Source: UBA3951 sp050952125 (GTDB lineage: Bacteria > Bacillota > Sulfobacillia > Fermentithermobacillales > Fermentithermobacillaceae). Taken from it: 64,000 bases of DNA. Where the stretch lies: contig JBMNKK010000003.1 of NCBI GenBank assembly GCA_050952125.1, forward strand, positions 992,001 to 1,056,000, in the 5' to 3' direction. The notes beneath the pieces are model-generated. The model ran no database searches, had not been told where the DNA came from, and saw nothing but the letters and a program-made list of their open reading frames with translations. This document shows, in pieces, positions 56,696 to 64,000 of the stretch (position 1 is the stretch's first letter; each line of letters starts with the position of its first letter). The translations under genes and the position numbers were made by a program.

Positions 56696-59530
56696 CTACC
56701 ACTCGGTGACCACAAAGTCTATATGGTCTTTGTCTTCGCCCGAAACCATAACGGTGTCGCCTACAACCAGCTCGACTACGCTTGCCCTGCGGCCATCCTT
56801 GTATATTGTGGCATTGGACTTCAGTTCGACAGTTCTTGTGGTCGACTTGTCGGTGAGTACTAGGGTCCGTCCTTTCCGCGCCTTGATGGTGCCCTCATAC
56901 TTGAACGGCGGCGAGTAGGTTCTTTCGACGAACATCGCTTCATCAGCCATGTTCGCAGTCACCTCAACCTCATCGCCGGGGAAAAGGCCGCTCACGGGAC
57001 CGTCTCTCATGAGTCCCCAATCTACGAACCAGGTATCCTTCGCGAACGGAAACTCGGTGTAAGTCCGCCAGCTGCCTTGGACCCTTAAGAGAAGTCCGTC
57101 GACGGAAAGGACTCTGCCCTTGAAACTCCTGCCGGGCTTCAGATCGGTCTGGATCTCCATATACGAGAGCATACCGCCAACGCCCGCCACCAACACTTTG
57201 GAGCCAGGCTGCGGAGCGGCATCATCGGAAATGCCGGTGATGATAAGGTCGCTTCTGGTGTTAAAGCGCTGGAAGCCGCTGAGATACGTATAACCGTCCT
57301 TCACTCCGAGATAGATTCCGGTCGCTCTGGTATCGGTCTTTTCAGTAACCTCGCCCCAAATGACCGTTCTCTGGCCATCCACCCACAGCTTCACTCTGTC
57401 GCCCGGTTGGAGTTCGGATGCTCTCAAAGTGCGTTTGCCTGCGGGATACCCGAAGGTCGTGTGAGACGCGGCGTAATACGGGTACGTCCCCAACCCTGAC
57501 GGGGTGATCTCAAAGAACGCCTTTTCCTGCCTTCCGGATATGTTGGCCACAACGGCTTCTATCACATTGGAAGACTGTACCTTGTCCTGCACCCAGATGA
57601 ACCTGATGTCCATTTCTGAGGGACCTGCCGCCAGGACTGTGTCGCCGACCGTAAGGTTCGTCAGGTGAGACTTGGACGAACCTTGATAGACCACGGGCCA
57701 ATCGGCAACCTGTAACTCATTCCAGAGAGGGGCGACTTTGATCAGGGAGCCTGCCATAAGGCTGAGAGGCCCCGACGCCGACACATTGGCTCTCCAGACG
57801 AGCTCCGCCCACACGGTCTCTTGGCTCAAAGTCCTGTAGAACCTCACACGAGAACCTGACGGAATCTGCGAAATAGAGACGGTTGCCCTTGATACCGGGT
57901 CGGCAACGGGTAGGTTCGCGGGAATATCCATGCCAATGATGTAGTTGTCACCAAACACCGTGAGACCTTGAGGGGTGGACACCAAGTGCCCTTCTGTCTG
58001 CCAGGTATCTCCCAGAGAGTCCTCCAGTCTGACGTACCTCACGTCGCCGGCCGAGGCTCCGTACACAGTCACGGTATCTCCCGGAGACAGTGGCCGCATC
58101 AAGGTCTCACCATTCTCGTCCTGAACGACAGCGTTCCACGCGAGGGAACACTCGACCCACCTAGAACCAAGGAACACTGACGCGCCGTTTACCGCCTGGA
58201 TTTTGTCCTTGAGCGTAAAGCCGTGAGAGTAGGTCTTGGACATACTTGCCACAGACCCGTCGGGCGCGAGAGCGACGCGAACCTCTTCGCCGGGAAGAAG
58301 TCTCTCGACCGTGGATTTAGAGGCAGGCCAGCCATCTACCGAAGTCGAGTTCGTTATCCTGAAGACCGCTGTATATCCGGCGGGGTACATACCCACAAAG
58401 GTCATGGTCGACGGGTCACTTTTCACAACGGTAACATCTCTTGCCGGCTCGGCGGTAGAACCCCCCGGCGGCGTCATCGAACTCCCCGCGTTCTTGGTAA
58501 GCGAGACACTGACCGGCTGCTCGTATTCTGCAATCACGATGGCGTCCTGGGTCTTTGGTTGATACCCTTCCAGTTCAAAGCGGAGTTGGTGCCTGCCGGG
58601 CGGCAGATCCACCTTCACGGGAGTCGTACCTTTTGGCACATCTCCCACATAGACACTGGCACCCGAAGGAACAGAAGTAACGTAGAGAGAGCCGGTGATC
58701 TGCTCGAGTGAAGCCTCGTATTTAGCCTCTTTCATCGACGCTACGCTCACCGTAGCGGAATGGTCGCGATAGCCTTCTTTGCGCACAAGGATTTGGCACT
58801 CACCCGGAGCGCACGTTACCACCAGAGGTGTTTTGCCTCGCTGCACGCCGTCGATATACACGCGTGAACCGTCCGGAACGGAGGTTATTGAAAGCCGCCC
58901 GGCCCGGCGCACTACGTCAACCAGGAGTGCCCGGTCGCCGTAACCGATCACCCTTACGGTGTCGCCAGTCTCTACAGAACCCTCCAGATCATCTCCGCTC
59001 TTTCCGGTCATCCTACCGGAACTCAGGAAGAGGGTTCCGTCGACAAAATAGCTTGTTCCGCCTATGTCCATTTCTCTCTTGTCGATAACGGAAGCGGCTC
59101 CCTCAATGGAGAAGAACCCGCCGATTTCCTCAATACGACAGACTTTGCCTTGAGGGTTGATAGTGACTTTGACAGCCCTCTCCGACCCTTCGGCAACATA
59201 GAAAGCAGACGACTTCAGAGACTTGCCGTCTGCATCTTTGATCCTGTACGAGTGAGCCAGCGGGACCTTTACGGTAAGCGAGTGCGGGTCATCCGGAGCG
59301 AATTTGTCGAGGGCCCCCGACGGTACCCTATACAAGGTGATGCCGTCCTCAGCGAAACCGCTGGCCAAACATGTGAGGATAGTGCTGCGCTTGGCAGTGT
59401 AGTACTGGGCGCCCATATAGAAAACGGCGACGCCCAGCAGCACAACGAGAAGCGCGCCTATTACAGGCTTGGATTTCTTTTCTGCTTTGGCCGGACCGCC
59501 TGCTCTTTCAGTCCGAGTCCTGGTCGCCAT
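56696..59530 (-). CDS. Large membrane-anchored PEGA-repeat protein
   Basis: A 944-residue protein with a basic cytoplasmic N-terminus (~30 residues), one membrane helix (VIGALLVVLLGVAVFYMG) and a very long outer region. Two PEGA domains occur around residues 210-280 and 285-355 (SITSVPDGSRVYIDGVQRGKTPL, then YVTSVPSGASVYVGDVPKGTTPV). The remainder consists of repeated ~60-90-residue beta units with conserved LxPGDxVxV-type turns (for example LQPGDRVKLW, LFPGDEVEVT, LVVGDTVMVS). It probably binds glycans or envelope proteins. ATG 59530 follows GGGGGGAGG. The neighbours do not suggest a specific job. Confidence 0.78.
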   Translation of the reverse strand: MATRTRTERAGGPAKAEKKSKPVIGALLVVLLGVAVFYMGAQYYTAKRSTILTCLASGFAEDGITLYRVPSGALDKFAPDDPHSLTVKVPLAHSYRIKDADGKSLKSSAFYVAEGSERAVKVTINPQGKVCRIEEIGGFFSIEGAASVIDKREMDIGGTSYFVDGTLFLSSGRMTGKSGDDLEGSVETGDTVRVIGYGDRALLVDVVRRAGRLSITSVPDGSRVYIDGVQRGKTPLVVTCAPGECQILVRKEGYRDHSATVSVASMKEAKYEASLEQITGSLYVTSVPSGASVYVGDVPKGTTPVKVDLPPGRHQLRFELEGYQPKTQDAIVIAEYEQPVSVSLTKNAGSSMTPPGGSTAEPARDVTVVKSDPSTMTFVGMYPAGYTAVFRITNSTSVDGWPASKSTVERLLPGEEVRVALAPDGSVASMSKTYSHGFTLKDKIQAVNGASVFLGSRWVECSLAWNAVVQDENGETLMRPLSPGDTVTVYGASAGDVRYVRLEDSLGDTWQTEGHLVSTPQGLTVFGDNYIIGMDIPANLPVADPVSRATVSISQIPSGSRVRFYRTLSQETVWAELVWRANVSASGPLSLMAGSLIKVAPLWNELQVADWPVVYQGSSKSHLTNLTVGDTVLAAGPSEMDIRFIWVQDKVQSSNVIEAVVANISGRQEKAFFEITPSGLGTYPYYAASHTTFGYPAGKRTLRASELQPGDRVKLWVDGQRTVIWGEVTEKTDTRATGIYLGVKDGYTYLSGFQRFNTRSDLIITGISDDAAPQPGSKVLVAGVGGMLSYMEIQTDLKPGRSFKGRVLSVDGLLLRVQGSWRTYTEFPFAKDTWFVDWGLMRDGPVSGLFPGDEVEVTANMADEAMFVERTYSPPFKYEGTIKARKGRTLVLTDKSTTRTVELKSNATIYKDGRRASVVELVVGDTVMVSGEDKDHIDFVVTEW

Positions 59531-59646
59531 CTGATCCTCCCCCCGAGAAGCGGACAAAACTCGCCGCCAAGGTGTTTATCGTCAATGGGGAGAGGATCTT
59601 GAACCCAAGTCAGGATTATTCCAATAGTGTCGGCCTCACCGGCTGC

Positions 59647-60435
59647 CTAGTACCGGGGCTTCCGCTTCTCGAGAAAGGCTCTCATGCCCTCTCTCTGGTC
59701 GGGATGGGCAAAGCACTCGCCAAACACCCGCTCTTCCAGCCGGAAGCCATCCTCGGAGCTAAGCGATAGAGAGCCCAGTATCGCCTTCTTTGCTTGCCTC
59801 ACCGCATATGAAGACTTGGCGAGCATCTCTCGAGCCAACTGCTTGGCCGCCTCTAGCGACTCGCCTTCAGGTACAACCTTGTTCACCAGACCGATTCTGA
59901 GAGCTTCGCCTGCATCTATTACCCGCCCCGTCAAAACAAGCTCCATTGCCGTTGCCTTGCCTACTAAACGGACAAGGCGCTGAGTGCCGCCAAATCCGGG
60001 AACTATGCCCAAACCTACTTCAGGCTGGCCGAACCGGGCGTTCTCAGATGCGATACGGACATCGCATGCCAGGGCAAGCTCGCAGCCGCCGCCGAGGGCG
60101 TACCCATTGACAGCGGCGATAACCGGCTTGTGACACGCCTCAATCTTTGCCATCACGCCCTGTCCAAACCGGGCGAACCTGCATGCTTGGGAAGGCGAAA
60201 ACGACTCCATCTCGGCGATGTCAGCCCCTGCGACGAAAGCTTTCGGACCCTCACCGGTGATGACGATCACTCCAACCTCGGGGTCTGCTGACGCCCCGTC
60301 GATCGCATCCGAGAGATCCTGAAGGACTTTCTTATTGAGGGCATTGAGCTGTCGCGGCCTTGCCACCGTCAGGATCCCGATGCCGGATTCAGATTCCATA
60401 AGGACGGTCAGGCTCCCGCCACCGTTTTCTTCCAA
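59647..60435 (-). CDS. Enoyl-CoA hydratase (crotonase family)
   Basis: A 262-residue crotonase fold. The oxyanion-hole segment is FVAGADIAEM, and the two catalytic glutamates lie in GYALGGGCELALACD and FGQPEVGLGIVPGFGGTQRL, so hydratase activity is likely. It adds water to a trans-2-enoyl-CoA such as crotonyl-CoA, in butyrate-type fermentation or fatty acid degradation. A 3-hydroxyacyl-CoA dehydrogenase gene is present at 16672, but no acyl-CoA dehydrogenase or thiolase is adjacent. The start at 60435 is the longest frame and no clear ribosome site was settled. Confidence 0.9.
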   Translation of the reverse strand: MEENGGGSLTVLMESESGIGILTVARPRQLNALNKKVLQDLSDAIDGASADPEVGVIVITGEGPKAFVAGADIAEMESFSPSQACRFARFGQGVMAKIEACHKPVIAAVNGYALGGGCELALACDVRIASENARFGQPEVGLGIVPGFGGTQRLVRLVGKATAMELVLTGRVIDAGEALRIGLVNKVVPEGESLEAAKQLAREMLAKSSYAVRQAKKAILGSLSLSSEDGFRLEERVFGECFAHPDQREGMRAFLEKRKPRY

Positions 60436-60480
60436 GGCTTTTCTCCTCCCCCTGTGATTCGTCTGTCTGTATGTACGGCC

Positions 60481-61032
60481 CTATTTGCTCGGTTCCAGAA
60501 CCTCGCCAAGGCTGAAATACTTGCCCCTGAAGTAGCACAAGGGATTCATCTTGAGAGGGTCGATCTGGCCCTTCTCCACAGCTTCGTTATCGGCGTGCAC
60601 GGCCACAACTTCCCCGATAAAGAGATCATGGCTGCCGAGAGAAATCCGATCCCTGACCTTACACTCAATGTTCACGGGAAACTCGGCGACAAGCGGCGCG
60701 CGCGTCTTCTCGGCCTGAACCGGCGTGATGCCCGCTCCTTTGAACTTGTCTTCATTCCGTCCCGAGACCGTCCCGCAGTATTGGAGCACTCCGACCTGGT
60801 CTCTCCTTGGCAGATTGATCACGAAGTCTCCGTAACGCTGAATCAAACCGAACGAGTACCTTGTGGGCCTCACTCCGATTGTGACGCACGGAGGCTCTGA
60901 CGAGGCGGTCCCTACCCATGCCAGAGTGATAGCGTTCTTCTCAGAGTCCATGTCACCGCAAGTCACCAGGACGGCGGGTACTGGATACAGAGCTGTGGAT
61001 GGTCCGAGCGACCGTTTGGTTTCAATTGACAT
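60481..61032 (-). CDS. Flavin reductase-like FMN-binding protein
   Basis: A 183-residue split-barrel flavoprotein. It opens with RSLGPSTALYPVPAVLVTCGD and has ITLAWVGTASSEPPCVTIGVRPTRYSFGLI and FVINLPRRD, the FMN-binding stretches of the DIM6/NtaB and flavoredoxin group, and DLFIGEVVAVHAD. It may reduce flavin or act in redox metabolism; the partner is unknown. ATG 61032 follows AAAGGAG at eight bases; a GTG at 61041 is less likely. It is divergent from the MATE gene at 61139. Confidence 0.88.
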   Translation of the reverse strand: MSIETKRSLGPSTALYPVPAVLVTCGDMDSEKNAITLAWVGTASSEPPCVTIGVRPTRYSFGLIQRYGDFVINLPRRDQVGVLQYCGTVSGRNEDKFKGAGITPVQAEKTRAPLVAEFPVNIECKVRDRISLGSHDLFIGEVVAVHADNEAVEKGQIDPLKMNPLCYFRGKYFSLGEVLEPSK

Positions 61033-61138
61033 TACCAGCACTCCTTTCGTATTGCCAAGTCTCCGGCTTAAGGCTACACTAACTATTACGCATACAGAAG
61101 CAAATATCCGTTATCTGCAAAAAGAAGGGACTACGCGA

Positions 61139-62518
61139 TTGATAGGTAGACAGTTACAGGCCGCAGTTAAGGATGTTCCGGAGCTAAGTAAGGACGAAGC
61201 CCGCAGAGTAGTTTGGAACCTCTCAGCCCCGACCTTGGTAGAGATGTTCCTTGTCTCATTGGTCAGCATGGCCGACATGATCCAGGTTGGCCGGGTCGGC
61301 CCTGCAGCGATAACATCCGTCGGCCTCACAAACCAACCCATGATGCTCCTCCAATCGGTGTTCCAAGCGCTTAACGTAGGGACAACCGCTTTGGTGGCCC
61401 GTTTCATCGGCATGGGTAAACCGAAAGAAGCGTCCGACACCCTAAAGCAAACATTCGTCTTAACTATTCTCTTGGGCCTGGTAGTTTCCTTGTTCGCCGG
61501 GTTCGCCTCCTCATCGATCTTGAGATTCATGGGAGCGGAGGCCGAGGTTGTGACCGTCGGCACTCCCTACTTCAGGGTAGTCGCGTTTGGCTTTGTCTTC
61601 AACTCCCTCGCCATGGGTCTGGCTTCGGCACTCCGCGGTGCGGGCGACACCAGAACCCCCATGACGGTGAACATGGTCGCGAACGTAATAAACGTGGTCT
61701 TCAACTGGATCCTCATCTGGGGAAAATTCGGGTTCCCGAAATGGGGCGTGTTCGGGGCGGGAGTGGCCACCACCTTTTCCAGGTCGGTTGCCGCGGTGTG
61801 GTTTCTCATCGTAGCCCTCAAAGGAGACCGCGCCATACGCCTGGACTTTAGCGAGAAATACCGTCCCAACTGGGGTCTCCTCCGCAGGATCTGCAATGTG
61901 GGGCTGCCCGCGGCAGGGGAGCAGCTTATCTTGAGGACCGGGCAAGTGATGTTCGCCAAAGTAGTATCCTCCCTGGGCACGGTCACTTTTGCCGCTCACC
62001 AAGTGTCGATGAACATACTGAGCCTTACATTCATGCCCGGCATGGCTTTCGCAACAGGCTGCACAACGCTTGTTGGCCAGTATCTCGGCGCCAAGCGGCC
62101 GCAGGATGCGGAACGCTGCGCCAACACCTCCCGCGACATGGGTCTCATGGTCGGCGGAGTAATGGCGCTGGTCTTCCTCTTCTTCGGAAAGTACATCACC
62201 ATGCTCTACACCGACGACATGTCGGTGGCATTAGCTTCTGCGCTCGTCCTAAAGATATACGCCTTTGCTCAACCTGCCCAGTCGATCCAATTCATACTAG
62301 CCGGCGGGCTGCGGGGAGCCGGAGATACCAAGTATCCGCTCTACTCGACGGGCATCGGTATGTGGTTTGGCCGGGTAGGGCTCGGTTGGTTCTTCGTCAA
62401 CATCATGCGGATGGGGCTCCCGGGGGCTTGGCTTGGAATGTCCATAGACCAAGTGGCACGCGCCGCGCTCATATTCTTCCGCTTTCAATCGGGCAAATGG
62501 AAAGCAGCGAGAGTGTAG
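61139..62518 (+). CDS. MATE family efflux transporter, second copy
   Basis: A 459-residue, twelve-helix exporter. Conserved marks are APTLVEMFLVSLVSMADM, duplicated ALRGAGDTRTPMTVN / GLRGAGDTKYPLYST motifs and AAHQVSMNILSLTFMPGMAFATGCTTLVGQYLGAK. TTG 61139 follows AAGGGA eight bases upstream and yields the family length; the frame is open for another 92 codons upstream, but that stretch lies in the flavin reductase gene and intergenic DNA. The paralogue at 13413 differs clearly in sequence. Confidence 0.9.
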   Translation: MIGRQLQAAVKDVPELSKDEARRVVWNLSAPTLVEMFLVSLVSMADMIQVGRVGPAAITSVGLTNQPMMLLQSVFQALNVGTTALVARFIGMGKPKEASDTLKQTFVLTILLGLVVSLFAGFASSSILRFMGAEAEVVTVGTPYFRVVAFGFVFNSLAMGLASALRGAGDTRTPMTVNMVANVINVVFNWILIWGKFGFPKWGVFGAGVATTFSRSVAAVWFLIVALKGDRAIRLDFSEKYRPNWGLLRRICNVGLPAAGEQLILRTGQVMFAKVVSSLGTVTFAAHQVSMNILSLTFMPGMAFATGCTTLVGQYLGAKRPQDAERCANTSRDMGLMVGGVMALVFLFFGKYITMLYTDDMSVALASALVLKIYAFAQPAQSIQFILAGGLRGAGDTKYPLYSTGIGMWFGRVGLGWFFVNIMRMGLPGAWLGMSIDQVARAALIFFRFQSGKWKAARV

Positions 62519-62527
62519 GGCTGACAG

Positions 62528-63781
62528 CTATTCAGCACGCTCCGGGACAGAAGATGCGCGCACCGGCTGCCTCCGGCGGTGCCCCAGAACACCGTATGTG
62601 CCGCACTCTTTGAGCTTCCTTACGGCGGCTTCAGAAATGGAGTGGGCGGCTGACAGGTACATCGAAGCGCCTGCCGCCGATTTCTTGCCCTGGTAGATCG
62701 CTTCGCGGTTTTTCTCCGTGTGATAGGCGAAATACTGGGCGGCGGTCACGAGGAATAGAGTATTGACATTGTCCTTTCCCACCAAGCCCTTGGCGATTCT
62801 CTTGGCTCCGGTTCCGCCGTGCTGGGCGAAGGGGACGTAACGCCCGGCTAGTTTCACTATAGCGCGCTGAACCTCCTCGAGCTTCACGGAATCGGGCTCA
62901 TGCTTCACCGCTGACGGGGCAGCATGCTCCATCCCAATCGGGTATGATATGCCGCCGGCCCCTGTATACTGGACAAATCCTGCAACCTGTCTGGCGAAAT
63001 TCGAAAGATCTCGATCGTTAAGAGCCGTGTACTCCGTTTCATCTCCGGCTTGGCCGGTGGCGCCGTACTCAGCCTCAACTATGGCATCACTGCCGGACTC
63101 AGCCACCAATTCACATATCTCCTTGGTGACGGCGAAGTTCAGAGGACCCGGCAACTCCTCCGTATCGATCATGGCCCAAGCGGGCTTCATCTCTTCGATA
63201 ACACCCATAAATCCGGCAACGGCCTCGCGGTACTCGACTGAGCAAAGGTACATCTCCCACACGGCCATATCTTCTCGCGTTGGGGCTTTCACTCCGTACG
63301 ACCTCGCTGCCTCGGCGGCTTCCCTGAGGCGCGCCCTGACTTCCTTCTCAGAAGGACAAGGTACCGGGCTGTCCCGGCGGTCGTCCGCAAACAGAGCGTC
63401 GCGCAGATCAGGAACGGCGTAGTGGTCAAGGCCGAGAGCTACAAACGGCGGTTCATATATCGAAGCGTAGGAGTCGGCCACTCTCGCGGCCAGCCTCGCT
63501 CCCGCTCTAAGAGATTCGACAAGATCTGCCTTCGCTTCCAAGCCTCTTCCTGCTGTAGCCAGAGCCCCGCTGCTGAACTGGACTATGAGCGGCGAGCCCC
63601 CGTCAAGCGTTGAGGCGTGATAAAACCCCGCGAGTTCCAGCTCGAAGGGGAAGTTGCCGTTGACGGCAAGCACGGTGCGCCTCTCGCTCTCGGATTTGAG
63701 AGCCAAAGTTGGCGTGAACGGCGTGTACCGGTCGAACAGCTGCCTCAGCTCTGTGCCCGTGACGTGTCGCGTGTCTCTCAT
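62528..63781 (-). CDS. Divergent class II aldolase-like protein
   Basis: A 417-residue protein with class II fructose-bisphosphate aldolase order of motifs: PLIVQFSSGALATAGRG, VALGLDHYAVPD (DH in place of LHLDHG), AWAMIDTEELP, DAIVEAEYGATGQAGDE, SYPIGMEHAAPSA and VPFAQHGGTG. Zn-ligand-like histidines are retained. Class II aldolases are usually 280-350 residues, so there is an insertion in the middle (residues ~120-200). The substrate may be a ketose phosphate, but it is divergent enough that aldolase activity is uncertain. The ATG at 63781 overlaps the kinase-like gene upstream by four bases (ATGA). Confidence 0.7.
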   Translation of the reverse strand: MRDTRHVTGTELRQLFDRYTPFTPTLALKSESERRTVLAVNGNFPFELELAGFYHASTLDGGSPLIVQFSSGALATAGRGLEAKADLVESLRAGARLAARVADSYASIYEPPFVALGLDHYAVPDLRDALFADDRRDSPVPCPSEKEVRARLREAAEAARSYGVKAPTREDMAVWEMYLCSVEYREAVAGFMGVIEEMKPAWAMIDTEELPGPLNFAVTKEICELVAESGSDAIVEAEYGATGQAGDETEYTALNDRDLSNFARQVAGFVQYTGAGGISYPIGMEHAAPSAVKHEPDSVKLEEVQRAIVKLAGRYVPFAQHGGTGAKRIAKGLVGKDNVNTLFLVTAAQYFAYHTEKNREAIYQGKKSAAGASMYLSAAHSISEAAVRKLKECGTYGVLGHRRRQPVRASSVPERAE

Positions 63782-64000
63782 CGTGGCTCTCCTTTGACTG
63801 TGAACGGAAGGACTCCCTTGAGCACCCTCACCGTCACAGGAAAACGTACATCAACAGTATCACCATCGATGTGGCACGGGAAACCTTCGGGAGCGTTAAC
63901 GGTAATACTCCGGGCGGAGCCCCGGACAACTCCGGGCTTGCCTATGTGCTTGCCGCCCCGTACCTTGAACACCAGCCCCGGCAGGTTCTTCCTAGGGACT
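63778..64000 (-). CDS. Diacylglycerol/lipid kinase-like protein, C-terminus only
   Basis: The last 73 residues of a frame that enters from beyond the window edge. The sequence includes FKVRGGKHIGKPGVV, ITVNAPEGFPCHIDGDTV and a strand-rich end. This resembles the C-terminal beta domain of YegS/DagK lipid kinases, where a xVDGE turn is typical. The ATP-binding domain is outside the window, so this is a modest inference. It overlaps the aldolase-like gene by four bases, so the two are coupled. Confidence 0.55.
   Translation of the reverse strand, partial: VPRKNLPGLVFKVRGGKHIGKPGVVRGSARSITVNAPEGFPCHIDGDTVDVRFPVTVRVLKGVLPFTVKGEPR

Noticed and set aside
60863..61138. A 92-codon N-terminal extension of the second MATE transporter.
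   Set aside because: It runs through the divergent flavin reductase gene and intergenic DNA; the TTG at 61139 has a good ribosome site and gives the normal length.
1..64000. CRISPR arrays, insertion sequences, tRNA or rRNA genes, prophage.
   Set aside because: No repeat-spacer pattern, transposase, integrase or cloverleaf was seen by eye; a tRNA scan and repeat search would be decisive.

Overview
The window looks like a chromosomal segment of a spore-forming Bacillota (Firmicutes, clostridial or a related deep lineage). The reasons are a block aspS-hisS-MBL hydrolase-dtd-relA-apt-recJ in the order usual for that phylum, a TPP riboswitch that uses a terminator, a PdaB-type polysaccharide deacetylase, a GerD-like protein behind a sigma-G type promoter, strong AAAGGAGG ribosome sites and very frequent GTG and TTG starts. 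Base composition looks GC-rich (mid to upper 50s by eye, not computed). I see no tRNA, rRNA, CRISPR array, insertion sequence or prophage. Coding density is high and no gap exceeds 300 bases.

Layout. 1-6.4 kb: a PAS-GAF-HD-GYP signalling protein cut by the window edge, lgt, a GerD-like protein, an ABC ATPase without a permease, a secreted lipase-fold protein whose nucleophile is missing, and its membrane-anchored neighbour. 6.5-9.2 kb: a glycerate kinase-Nudix fusion and an M19 dipeptidase-like protein lacking one metal ligand. 9.3-12 kb: four tightly packed unknown genes, one YbaB-like, followed by pdaB. 12-13.4 kb: thiN and thiT under a TPP riboswitch. 13.4-20.5 kb: MATE exporter, glutaredoxin, AbrB/PIN toxin-antitoxin pair, adenosine-specific kinase, 3-hydroxyacyl-CoA dehydrogenase, AI-2E family permease, two small proteins, rarA. 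20.5-27.4 kb: threonine aldolase, thioredoxin, coaE, polA, then an ECF sigma factor with its DUF4349 anti-sigma factor. 27.4-38 kb: aspS, hisS, MBL hydrolase, dtd, relA, apt, recJ, a LapA-like protein and a DUF559 endonuclease-like protein. 38-44 kb: S9 peptidase, murJ, and a divergent second ECF sigma/membrane regulator pair. 44-49 kb: heterodimeric ABC exporter and MFS exporter. 49-52.3 kb: a three-gene polysaccharide operon. 52.4-56.7 kb: HD hydrolase, phosphoribosyltransferase, a 19-codon candidate gene, typA, and a zinc phospholipase C-like protein. 56.7-64 kb: a 944-residue PEGA protein, a crotonase, a flavin reductase, a second MATE exporter, a divergent class II aldolase-like protein and the end of a diacylglycerol kinase-like gene.

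The genes combine translation and stringent-response housekeeping, DNA repair (polA, rarA, recJ), envelope building (lgt, murJ, polysaccharide operon), export (two MATE, one ABC pair, one MFS) and two ECF envelope-sensing modules. The best candidates for undescribed biology are the four-gene cluster at 9.3-11.1 kb, the pseudo-lipase module at 2.4-6.4 kb, the GerD-like gene at 1.9 kb and the 19-codon gene at 53.8 kb. Start sites given here were chosen from ribosome sites and family alignments and often differ from the longest open frame.
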